A DNA stretch of 64,000 nucleotides from Limnephilus marmoratus (taxonomy: Eukaryota > Arthropoda > Insecta > Trichoptera > Limnephilidae), in the NCBI GenBank assembly GCA_917880885.1, contig OU862915.1:35162676-35226675 (forward strand). The letters are read 5' to 3'. Under the pieces are notes generated by a model. That model worked only from the letters and a program-made list of their open reading frames with translations. It was not told the DNA's origin and made no database searches. The translations under genes were made by a program, and so were the position numbers. Shown piece by piece: positions 10,571 to 20,093 of this stretch. Within the stretch, counting starts at the first letter, position 1; the number at the start of each line of letters is the position of its first letter.

Positions 10571-11229
10571 AAGTGAAAATTAAAATTATAATACTCAATT
10601 TATGAGGTCCTTACTTTATAGTGAAAATATGTGTAAAAAATAAGCCGAATTTCAGTAAACAATAGATTTTTAACATGTCTAAAAAGTTTCGGTTTCGGTT
10701 TCGGCCGAAACTGAGACAGATATCGAATATTCGGTTTCGTTTTCGGCAGAAAATCCTGTTTCGATCGGACACTAGTTATTTCACTTCAAGTGCGCTCTAC
10801 TGTAATTAACTTAAAAATAATCTAATATTCAGTCAAATTATTCCTATAGTGCTTGATCTAATACTATGACACAAAAAAGTACAATACAAAGCAAAGACAA
10901 GCATTATATGATACAAATATGATAGAAAATGTACAATAACAGTGCTATTATAGCACAGGACGTGTTGCCAACTCTAAATATTAACATACATAACATATAG
11001 CTCTGGATTCTAGCGTTTTTATTCTACGTGTTATCTATGTCAGTTTATTTTTCATTATCGTTATTAAGATCGCTAAATGTATTTGAAAATGTATTTTGAA
11101 GCCATAAGTATTTGAAATACAAATTACAAAATACCTCAGCCCCAGGTAATTGAAATACCATTCATGTTTAGTCAGATATCTTTATTTAATGTTTAAACTT
11201 TTTTTATTTCCATTGTGTTTTAATTTCAG
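10571..11229. other. Non-coding, AT-rich, no gene
   Basis: A TTTCGG-type simple repeat with its inverse (ttcggtttcggccgaaac, about 10,686-10,710) is the only notable structure. Around 11,075-11,150 there are several GTATTTGAAATAC-like short inverted motifs. No reading frame of interest is visible. Confidence 0.4.
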
Positions 11230-11742
11230 TTGGAGGGGTATTACATAATTTATCACCATTGCATCTAACTACCATGGATTGAATCCTATCTCGAAAGTGG
11301 AACGACTTACCCAGCAATTATCAAGATGTACAATAAGTACCTACATAGGTGGTATAGACCGTTTTGACGAAAGCGTTCACTCCATGAGGGTAGCTCTTCG
11401 CGGCAAATGGTGGTGGTTTCCTCTGTTTGCTTTTGTTTAGATGCAGCTTGCCAAAATGCATGGCTGCTCAAAAGATAGTCAGAAAACAACTGGAACTACG
11501 GCGATTTCCGGCGAAATGTCACAACCAAATACTTGCAAAAATATGGAAAACCTCTGATCCTCAAATACGATTGTGGCATACTTCTGCAGATAAGAGTGCC
11601 CACCGAGGTAGGAGTGCAGGAAGTGATGACGATCACTCGCAAATCGACTGCTCTCAACGAATATGTGGATATTGTTACCAACGCACCAAAAAAATGTATG
11701 CCATTGCACCTAAAGTATTGGTACAGCTTTCACAATAAATAA
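11230..11742 (+). pseudogene. piggyBac-type transposase fossil (C-terminal part)
   Basis: Pieces of a piggyBac-family transposase can be read in three frames. They are ASNYHGLNPISKVERLT (from about 11,258), PAIIKMYNKY, GGIDRFDESVHSMRVALRGK with WWWFPLFAF, then CQNAWLLKR and DFRRNVTTKYLQKYGKP, and finally a Cys-containing end, SQRICGYCYQRTKKM, close to the C-terminal zinc finger. The GGIDRFD...RGKWWW block is the conserved late part of the DDE domain. At least two frameshifts and two in-frame stops (TAG after FAFV and after LLKR) kill it. No terminal repeats are recognised around it, so this is an isolated relic or a very old domesticated copy that died. Confidence 0.72.
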
Positions 11743-11839
11743 GTGCTCTTTTTTTATATAAAAAATATTACTATAAAACTTTATTTAAACAAATATTATT
11801 ATAAAACTGTTATTTTATTCCTACCGTAATAATAAGTAT

Positions 11840-14509
11840 TATACCGTAATTATAAACTGTCTTCAAATTCAACTTGATAACTTCATTACTATCCTTACCA
11901 TATACAGATCACCGAACAAACATAATATAACCCCATTCTTACATTCGCTGCAAGATATATTAACAAACATAGAACACTGCCAAAACACATATTTAATTGG
12001 TGACCTTAACATAAACATAATCAATAAAATGCATCCTCAGGTCAATGAATACCTAAATATATTAACGTTATTAGGATATCTGCCAACTGTCACCGCTCCA
12101 ACAAGAGAATCAGACTCAAACGATAGTAGTTGTATAGATCATGTCTTTGTTAAGAGTAAACTCGAAAATAAATCCATTGTATATCAGTCAACTATTACAG
12201 ACCACTATGCAATCATTACTTCCATCAACAAAAAAACTCTTAAACCGCCCCAAAATAATCAACCCCAAGAAAAAATTTCTTATGAAACTCTCCTAAATCT
12301 TGTATCGAAAGAAAATTGGGAACTTATTTACGCTTGTACTGATACCACCTCTGCATGTGAATTGTTTGTAAATTCTTTACATAATCACTTGGCCAATGCA
12401 ACATCATATATAAAAAGTAAAATAAAACGATCGGACACAAAACTCAAACCATGGATCACTAATGGTATTCTCCAATGTATCAGAAAGCGTGATAAGATTC
12501 ACAACTTCTGTAAAAAAAACCCCAGTGACTATGCATCTCTCATATTCTACAAACGTTATAGAAACAACTGTAAAAAAATAATTGACAATGTTAAAAGGGA
12601 TTATTACAAAAAAAAAATCAATGAAGCTACAGATGATAAAAAAAAAATTTGGAATATCATAAAAGATATAGCCAATATTAATAAAACTGACACACCTATT
12701 GTTAAAATTAATATCGAAGACCAAACAATACATGTAAATTCTGACCCTGAAAAAATATCTAACCATTTCAATCAATTTTTCTCCAACATTGGACCCAACT
12801 TAGCAAAAAAAATTTTAGACAGAAACAGCATCTCAGAGAAAGATCTTGCAAATAATATACCTATCAATAGTCTGAGCTATAACCAGTTTCACTTCACTCC
12901 CACCACTGAACTTGAAATTATAGGATTAATAACATCTCTTAAAAACAGTAACTCCACAGGAATTGATCATATCTCGACAAAAATAATCAAACACATTCAA
13001 AATTACATCGCATCCCCTCTTAAACACATAATTAACTTAAGCTTCAAAACTGGCATTTTTCCTAACTCCCTAAAACAGGCCACATTAATTCCAATCTTTA
13101 AAGCGGGAGACAAATTATTTGTAAATAACTACCGACCGATATCCTTACTAAGCATAATATCTAAAGTTGTAGAAAAAGCGGCGAAAAATAGACTCTGTAA
13201 GTTTCTTGAAGATAACAAAATATTATCTGACAATCAATATGGCTTTCGCAAAGGTAGAAGTACTTCAGATGCAATAGCCGCCCTCACAAAGATCGTTTCC
13301 TATAATCTTGACATTGGTCGCAAACCACTTGCTGTTTTTCTCGATCTCGCAAAAGCATTTGATACGGTCTCACATTCATTACTGCTAAAAAAACTGCAGC
13401 AAATTGGAATAACTGAAGTAGCCTACACATGGTTTGAAAACTATCTATCAAACCGAACACAACAAACTCTCATCCAATCTGACAAAATACATATAAGCAA
13501 TAAACTATCTGTGTCCTGTGGTGTACCCCAAGGTAGCATACTAGGACCAATTCTATTTCTTATATACATCAACTCACTATGTGCCATGAATATTGGTGGA
13601 AAAATATTATCATTTGCTGATGACACGGTCTTAATATTCGAAGATGAAACATGGCAATCAGTTATTAACAAAACTAATAATGCTCTAATAAAAGTAAAGC
13701 ATTGGCTTGACACAAACCTCCTCACACTTAACATCGACAAAACACAATATATGACATTTTCCATACGCAAATACGATATACCCAACAACTGCCCTAAACC
13801 AATCATCCACTCGTGTCCACTCAATTTAGACAATCCGGAAACCACATCTAATATTAATTGTACGTGTTCGACCCTCAAATCATCAAAAATAGTTAAATAT
13901 TTGGGAATAATCATAGACAACCAACTACGTTGGGAAGCTCACATCGGTGACACAGTAAAAAAACTTCGTAAACTCTGCCATATATTCTGCTCCCTTAGGT
14001 CTATCTTAGATTTACAGACTCTAAGAAGCGTATACTTTGCCCTTTTCCAATCCATAGCAATATACGGTATAGTGGGATGGGGTGGTTGTGCTGAATCCAT
14101 TATTAGACCAATTATTTTAGTTCAAAAACTAATTCTGAGAATTATATTTAAATGTCAACCTACCCATCCGTCAAATGAACTCTTTGCAAAAATCAGGGTC
14201 TTAGATATTCGACAGCTATTTACTAAAACAAGCATTTGTTATATACGAAAAAATAATCTATTAATTGCTCCACAACATCAAGCACACACCCGCTTTTCAT
14301 CAAACCTGGGTTGCGTGGTCCCAAAAACTAACACCTCATTGGCTCAACGACAATTCTGGTTCATCGCTCCTAAAATATATAATGCTCTGAGTACTGACAT
14401 AAAGTCAAGTAATTCTAATTCTCTTTTTATAACACGTGTACAACATTGGATTTTTGAAAGGGGACGAACGCACTTTAAAGAATTCATGAGTTCTAACACT
14501 ACATTTTAA
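11840..14509 (+). CDS. Jockey-like LINE ORF2, 5'-truncated, long intact frame
   Basis: The frame encodes endonuclease remnants and a complete-looking reverse transcriptase. The first Met is at 12,029, but the frame is open upstream and homology begins earlier (TILTIYRSPNKHN, then LIGDLNIN at about 11,993-12,018). The insertion is therefore truncated in the endonuclease domain rather than starting at that Met. Further motifs are SCIDHVFV, ITDHYAI, NYRPISLL, FLDLAKAFDTVSH, CGVPQGSILGP and FADD (residues 529-532 from Met12029). The C-terminal LINE domain is present, with QRQFWFIAPKIYNALS near the end. No frameshift or stop over 826 codons suggests a fairly young copy. It is related to, but clearly different from, the Jockey element at 1-10.6 kb. 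Confidence 0.88.
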   Translation, partial: YTVIINCLQIQLDNFITILTIYRSPNKHNITPFLHSLQDILTNIEHCQNTYLIGDLNINIINKMHPQVNEYLNILTLLGYLPTVTAPTRESDSNDSSCIDHVFVKSKLENKSIVYQSTITDHYAIITSINKKTLKPPQNNQPQEKISYETLLNLVSKENWELIYACTDTTSACELFVNSLHNHLANATSYIKSKIKRSDTKLKPWITNGILQCIRKRDKIHNFCKKNPSDYASLIFYKRYRNNCKKIIDNVKRDYYKKKINEATDDKKKIWNIIKDIANINKTDTPIVKINIEDQTIHVNSDPEKISNHFNQFFSNIGPNLAKKILDRNSISEKDLANNIPINSLSYNQFHFTPTTELEIIGLITSLKNSNSTGIDHISTKIIKHIQNYIASPLKHIINLSFKTGIFPNSLKQATLIPIFKAGDKLFVNNYRPISLLSIISKVVEKAAKNRLCKFLEDNKILSDNQYGFRKGRSTSDAIAALTKIVSYNLDIGRKPLAVFLDLAKAFDTVSHSLLLKKLQQIGITEVAYTWFENYLSNRTQQTLIQSDKIHISNKLSVSCGVPQGSILGPILFLIYINSLCAMNIGGKILSFADDTVLIFEDETWQSVINKTNNALIKVKHWLDTNLLTLNIDKTQYMTFSIRKYDIPNNCPKPIIHSCPLNLDNPETTSNINCTCSTLKSSKIVKYLGIIIDNQLRWEAHIGDTVKKLRKLCHIFCSLRSILDLQTLRSVYFALFQSIAIYGIVGWGGCAESIIRPIILVQKLILRIIFKCQPTHPSNELFAKIRVLDIRQLFTKTSICYIRKNNLLIAPQHQAHTRFSSNLGCVVPKTNTSLAQRQFWFIAPKIYNALSTDIKSSNSNSLFITRVQHWIFERGRTHFKEFMSSNTTF

Positions 14510-14932
14510 TTATTAATTTTTGCATTTCAAAATTTTAATTTCCATTTGTATTTCTATTTTACTTTAAAATGTTGTTATTTTTTTCTCTTAGTTTTTCACT
14601 AAATTTATATATGTTTTTAATTTTGATTTATATAATTATATGTTTTAATTTATACAGAACACTTGAGTTCTTAACATTTAATTTTCATTATTAATTTTTG
14701 TATTTCAAAATTTGAATTTGAATTTTCATTTTTACTTTTCTTTAAAATATGGTCTTTTTTTTCTCTTTAGTTTTAAGTATTTCTTAATATTTTTTGAAAT
14801 GTTAAAATATTAAATGTACGACTACCACAACACGGGCTTAGCCTAGTGTGGTAGCCAAAAAAAACCCAAATATCTGTTACTAATAAAAAATATATGAAAT
14901 AAAAAAAAAAATAAAAAAAAAAAAAAAAGTAA
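14510..14932 (+). other. 3' UTR and tail of the second Jockey-like LINE
   Basis: A ~90-bp block (about 14,510-14,600) recurs at about 14,688-14,780, both with TATTAATTTTTG, TTTCAAAATTT and TTTTTTTCTCTT. A short conserved end follows, with ACACGGGCTTAGCCTAG, a GTATGAAATAAA-like stretch and an A-rich tail to 14,932. The same end is seen alone at 45.26 kb. Confidence 0.75.
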
Positions 14933-15288
14933 AATGCTGTTTCCTCTTCAAAGCCTTCAAGCACAATGCCCAGTGTAAGGCACACACATAAATAAGGGTG
15001 GGGGTAATTTATATTTATTTTTCATATTTTTTTGTCTTAACCATATATATGTAAGCTATTTTATTTATAGAGAAAAGAAAAATCTTCAATAACTTTGACA
15101 TGGGAATTGAAGAGTTAATAAATTCAAAGAAAATTTCAGTTGAACGAACCAGATTTCACTCATAGAGGACTAAAGAACAGCACAGGTTACCAAAATTAGT
15201 AGGTTTTTTATTTTTTTAATTTTATTTATTTTAGAGAAAGTTGACAGCAAATCAGAGATTACAAAATAATAAAATAATAGGATGTTAC

Positions 15289-16190
15289 TAACTAACTAAC
15301 TAACCATCACACCGTTTCCCCGCAGGGGTAGGCAGAGAGGACGGATCGCCAAACAACTCGGTCTTGGCACACACTCTTTGCCTCACTCACATTCATACAT
15401 CGTCTCATACATTCTCTTCTATTGTTCTGACTTTTGACATGGCCCGACTCAAGTATTTGATTCACTTGATCGTGCCACGTCTTCCTCGGGTGTCCCGACT
15501 TCTTCTACCATTCACATTCGCGTCGTATATTCTTCTTACACTACTTTCTTCGTTCATTCGCTCTACATGCCCAAACCATCTGAGGGTCCCTTTCTTAATC
15601 TTACTCATTATGCTTACATCAGCCTTACATTCTTTGCGGATATCCATATTTCTCACACGATCATACATTGTTTTACCACACATACGTCTCAGGGATCTCA
15701 TTTCAACAGCATTCAGCTTACTTTCATCCTTCCTCTGCCAGTTCCATGCCTCACTGCCATGCATCAGGGTAGGTACCAGGACTCCATTGTGGACTGCTAG
15801 CTTCGCTTCTTTCGACAGTTTTTTATTAGCGCCAACGGCATTCAGTCCACCATTAATGGAGTTACCGGCATTCACCCTTCTTTCAATATCTCTATCAGCC
15901 TTCCCATCTCTCGTAAACATACTACCCAGATACACAAACTCATCCACCTGCTCCAAGTATTCATCATTCACAACTATGTTGCATACTGTTTTCGTACTCT
16001 CTCTTTCAAACACCATGACTTTAGACTTACTTACATTCATCATTAACTCATTCTTCATACATACTTCATTCATCCTAGATACGAGAGACTGTAGATCTTC
16101 CATAGTATTAGAAATCAGCACCGCATCATCAGCATACAACAGGCAACATACTTTCAGATTACCCAATTTCGCGCCCAATCCCAACTTTCC
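15289..16190 (-). pseudogene. RTE-type LINE, 3' part of reverse transcriptase
   Basis: Minus-strand translation starts inside the RT palm domain (CCLLYADDAVLIS) and runs through the RTE-style connection region (VDEFVYLGSMFT, MRSLRRMCG, LRWFGHVERM). A small deletion shifts the frame near 15,483. It then reads TWHDQVNQILESGHVKSQ and ends RVVWRSVLSAYPCGETV-stop at about 15,309. The element's end is a short tandem of TAAC units (15,285-15,306 on the plus strand). The 5' two-thirds are missing (break at about 16,190). Related C-terminal scraps occur at 45.76 kb and 62.16 kb. Confidence 0.85.
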
Positions 16191-16194
16191 ACTG

Positions 16195-17214
16195 ATGATA
16201 CTTATAATAATAAAGTGTGATATGTAAGTTTTATTTTTTAGTTACAAAATATAAAAAAGGGGGAGGGGGGGAGGAGGAACATAGAAATAGGATTAAGAGG
16301 CAAAGGACGGGAATATATAAGGATTGAACTTTCTAGTTTGAGTCATGGTGCTTGGTGAGTTTTCGTTTTATGTCACGTAAAGTTGAGTTAACCCGCCCAA
16401 ATCCACGATGCGATTATAGTTTACAACGCTCTTTAAAACGTCAATACCTCCTCAAATGCTTCAATCAATAAATCAAGATTTTAGGTATTCCTAAAAAATA
16501 TATTTTTACATCCGTAAAAAATATTTTAAAAATTGTGACGATTCTGTATAAAATAATAAAAAATGTTTTCCTAAAAGTCGACACATTTCTATGTCAGTTG
16601 AGACAACAAATTTTAAATTTCTGTGGGAATAACAGAGAAGACAAATCATTAATTCATTTCAACCTTATTAACCTACGTCCAATATTACGATCTCCTTTTA
16701 GTTATGTATGACCAAAAAAGAGATGTAAAATAAAACGTTAAGACCTTCTGCCTATCTGTAGAGATTATTTTACTTCTCGAAGTTGACATCATAATACGTT
16801 TGTCGTCGCTTTCTAGTGCATTAATTTGAAATGTCTGAAAGCAGGGATGACAATATTAATTATCTTGCTGCAAAAAAACTTGGGTTGCTTGACATTCCGT
16901 TTTCATTTTAAAAAGAGCCACAAAAAAATGGGGAACCACATCGGAAGGTTCGGCCAACCGACCACCTGATCCTCAAACCAGAGTCATTTTTTAATTCCTT
17001 TCTGCGTATTTCCTTAAAATTAACGACAAAATGTTACGATTCTAGACAATCAGATGACGGGGGATGTTTTTTGTTTAGTTTTATGGGTTTTGGGTTATTT
17101 GCAGGGTCATGCCACATTAGTTCAGAAGTAATAAATGTTTATTTAATTTCATTTTATTTTTATCAAATAATCTTTTCGTGGAAGACTTGATTAAGACAAT
17201 GACAATGCAGTGCT
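16195..17214. other. Non-coding, nothing recognised
   Basis: About 1 kb of AT-rich sequence with a G-rich patch (gggggagggggggagg, about 16,259-16,275). No open frame or repeat family was recognised. Confidence 0.4.
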
Positions 17215-17640
17215 TTTTTACAATAGCTCCACACAGGAGGCCCTGAGGAAAATAATTCCCCCCAGGGCCTATGACATCTTGGGGATGATGTGTGAAGGGT
17301 CTTTTTAGGAAAGGAAGGTTAGGAAGTTCTGAGAAGGAAAAGGATGTAAGGGGTGGGTAGGAATCTGGGTGTCATTGTGTCCAAGAGTGACGGACGTATG
17401 AATCCATCTCTTCCACTGCGGTGTAAGGCGATGTTCCGAGAGAGTACAGCTGGATAAGTAATAAATATATAATAATAAAGCAAAACTCGGACAAATCTCT
17501 GCCCACGAACCCGGGCACCCCTACTAAGTCACGAAACGTAGCTAACTACTTGGAATGACCTTTGGCAGAAGTGTTGGTTATCCAATAAATGGTTCCCGGG
17601 GCGGCGGCACCCATACTTGCCTCCCAAATTGAAAAGTAAG
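17215..17640 (-). mobile_element. SINE-like element sharing the family-A LINE tail, copy B
   Basis: Read on the minus strand, it opens with GGGAGGCAAGTATGGGTGCC and a C/G-rich block (gccgccccggg). It continues through a conserved ACCAACACTTCTGCC block and CCCGGGTTCGTGGG. It ends with the 3' module shared with the family-A LINE (gatgtcataggcc...cctcagggcctcctgtgtggagc). Bases 17,455-17,485 contain a short foreign AATA-rich insertion. It has no coding capacity and probably moved with the LINE's enzyme. Confidence 0.7.
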
Positions 17641-18285
17641 GCATTGAACTGGCAAAGGAAAGATAATTGTTGAAATGCTCTATAATTGAGATTCCTGATA
17701 TGTACCTATGTGTTGTAAAACCATATAGTTACATTATAGGTAGAGCCATGTTAATTTGTGGAGATCTGGATGGGATACAAGGCCGATAAAAATTATAATA
17801 ATTTCCACCTTTTTATAACGCCGTTTAGTGATAAAGTCACGTCAAGTGTACTTGATGGATGGGATAAAAAGGTACGCTTAATTAGTTAGGGCATTCAAAA
17901 AGGAAGAAACATGACAATACTTCATCCAAAATACGATTGTAAACATTACTGCACCACCATAAAACTCTTTTGTGAGGGTTGGGTGCAATATTTAGAATCT
18001 TACCTAAAACTACCCCCATAAAATAATTATTTTAAAAAGGGACTTTATTTCCATTGAAACAGTAGCAAAGTGACGTCTTTACAAATGATTATTACATGGA
18101 AGGAAGTAGCAATAAATATAAATGGTTAGGTTTCAATGAATTGAAGGTACAATTTGCAATGAATATTAGGATTTTAAAAATATATATTTTTTTGAATTAT
18201 TTATTATTTTTACTATTTTAGAACGCTCACTGTCTTTGTGTAACTTGCTATTTCGATCATCTTCTAAAATGCATATTTTTCATAA
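17641..18285. other. Non-coding, nothing recognised
   Basis: AT-rich unique-looking sequence between two SINE-like copies of opposite orientation. No gene was seen. Confidence 0.4.
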
Positions 18286-18596
18286 TAACGGCATGCCGCC
18301 GCCCCGGAAACCGTTTATTGGACAACCAACACTTCTGCCATAAGTGACTTCAAGTAGTTTGTTACGTTTGGTGACTTAGCAGGGGTGACCAGGTTCATGG
18401 GGTAGGTTTGGTTCCGGATCTTAGCGGCGGGTACGTCTGCCTAGCAACTGGCTCTGTGTGGCTGGCCGGGTCGGGAGAGACTGGTTGAGGGAGACCTTTT
18501 GACCTCTCCAGCAGGAAGACCTCTCCCCAAAGATGACATAGGCCCTGAAGCGAATTATTTTCCTCAGGGCCTCATGTGTGAAGCTAATGTAAAAAA
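18286..18596 (+). mobile_element. SINE-like element, copy C
   Basis: Plus-strand copy of the same family. It starts gccgccgccccggaaacc, carries the GGACAACCAACACTTCTGCC block and GGTTCATGGGGT, and ends with the shared hairpin tail (ataggccctgaagc...cctcagggcc, then aagctaatgtaaaaaaa). Together with copy B it forms inverted flanks around about 640 bp. Confidence 0.7.
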
Positions 18597-18599
18597 AAT

Positions 18600-18985
18600 A
18601 CTGTATGTCTGCACTACAGTATCCACAGCTTAAGTTCTTATAGTTTCGTATAGTACTAGATGACGTGTGGTCGCCATTTTACGATTTAATATAGATTTAC
18701 TATAAACGAATGCATTACATAATATTTAGGTAAATATAATAACAAAGTCTTTGTTTTGCTTTTTTGAAAAAATCTTTTACATCTACATTCTTACTTATAT
18801 TTTATTATTATAAACACGTCGGATTAATGTTTAAATGAGAATTTACCTAATAGGTTTTTGTCGTTATGTTCCTGTGAAATAAATATTTTAATTTGCTATG
18901 TAAACTATTTCCACTCATAAAAGTAAAATTTATCCTAAAGGTTATCTCTAAATTTTGGAAAAATGTTAAAACATATAAGTGAGTA
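18600..18985. other. Non-coding, AT-rich
   Basis: No gene or repeat family was recognised. Confidence 0.35.
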
Positions 18986-18989
18986 TTAT

Positions 18990-19690
18990 AAAAAATACTA
19001 GTGTGCAGTTCACACCGGTAGAAGCGAAACCTTCAGAAAAAGAGTCGGAAGGCTACGAAGCACCGCATAAAGAGGAGACCGATTATTCTAACCCATTCTC
19101 TATAAATGCTATAGATGCATGTGTTTGTCTCCTTTTAGTGTCGCTTTTTCGTTTCATCCAGTTTCAAATCACAACGGTGCGAAAGAAATTTTCACTTCAA
19201 AGTAATTATAAAATTATTTTTTCGTGGTTTGCTTATTGTTTGTGGTTTGCTTTTTAGTGTCGCTTTTTAGTTTCAACTAGTTTCAAATCACAACGGTGCT
19301 AAAGAAGTTTTCACTTCAAAGTAATTATAACATTATTTTTTCGTGGTTTGCTTATTGTTTGTGGTTTGCTTTTTAGTGTCGCTTTTTAGTTTCAACTAGT
19401 TTCAAATCACAACGGTGCTAAAGAAGTTTTCACTTCAAAGTAATTATAACATTATATTTTTCTTGGTTTGTTTATTGTTTTTTTTGTTGCTTTTTCGTTT
19501 CATCCAGTTTCAAATCACAACGGTGCTAAAGAAGTTTTAACTTCAAAGTAATTATAACATAATTTTTTCGTGGTTTGCTTACCGTTTTTTTAGTGTCGCT
19601 TTTTCGTTTCATCCAGTTTCAAATCACAATGGTGCTAAAGAAGTTTTCACTTCAACATAATTATAATTTATATTTTCGTGGTTTGCTTTT
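18990..19690 (+). repeat. Repeat element with five ~110-119-bp tandem units
   Basis: The left end has GTGTGCAGTTCACACCGG and TAGAAGCGAAACC. Five tandem units follow, recognisable by TTTCAAATCACAA starting at about 19,161, 19,280, 19,400, 19,507 and 19,617, so spacings are about 119, 119, 108 and 110 bp. Each unit has AACGGTGCTAAAGAAG and ends in TTTTCGTGGTTTGC. A 92-codon open frame starting at 18,979 enters this array and is probably fortuitous. Parts of the same element occur without the tandem array at 31.43 kb and 59.45/60.37 kb. The end motifs suggest a non-autonomous DNA or Helitron-like element, but the class is not settled. Confidence 0.7.
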
Positions 19691-19699
19691 GCGTAAAAC

Positions 19700-20045
19700 T
19701 GTAAAAAAAATAAAATTCGAGTGTTCTTTAAATATTGTATTTTTCTTGTAATCTATGTCTCTACGCAACTAGTGTTAAAACCACTCAATCTGGTATTAAC
19801 TTAGATCAGCAAACATATTTTTTGTAAATGTATTTAAAAAATGATAGTAGGTCGGTGTCAGCCCTTACTAGTACCTAGCGCATTCCACATGTGGCTTTCT
19901 GAAACAATGATGCTCTTCTCGAGGCTAACGTGACCATAGGCGGTCGCTGCCACAGCCTGCCCGCCTTGTTGGGCGTTTCAAATAATATTTGATTATTTAT
20001 TATGAATGATTATTTTTTTAATATTTCAGTTTTAGGGCACAAAAT
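19700..20045. other. Non-coding, nothing recognised
   Basis: About 350 bp including a GC-richer patch (cggtcgctgccacagcctgcccgcc split across 19,938-19,965). No gene was seen. Confidence 0.35.
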
Positions 20046-20093
20046 CAATATTTTTTTCTTACAATAAATTCATATAAGCCAAATGAAAAATAT

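Noticed and set aside
12404..13920. Minus-strand frames of 123 and 159 codons
   Set aside because: Antisense to the intact Jockey-like ORF2.
15364..16227. Plus-strand 287-codon open frame
   Set aside because: It is the antisense shadow of the RTE reverse transcriptase fragment on the minus strand, which has recognisable YADD and LRWFGHVERM motifs.
18979..19257. 92-codon frame MSIIKNTSVQFTPVEAK...
   Set aside because: It begins in the left end of a repeat element and runs into its tandem array. No similar frame exists in the other copies of the element.
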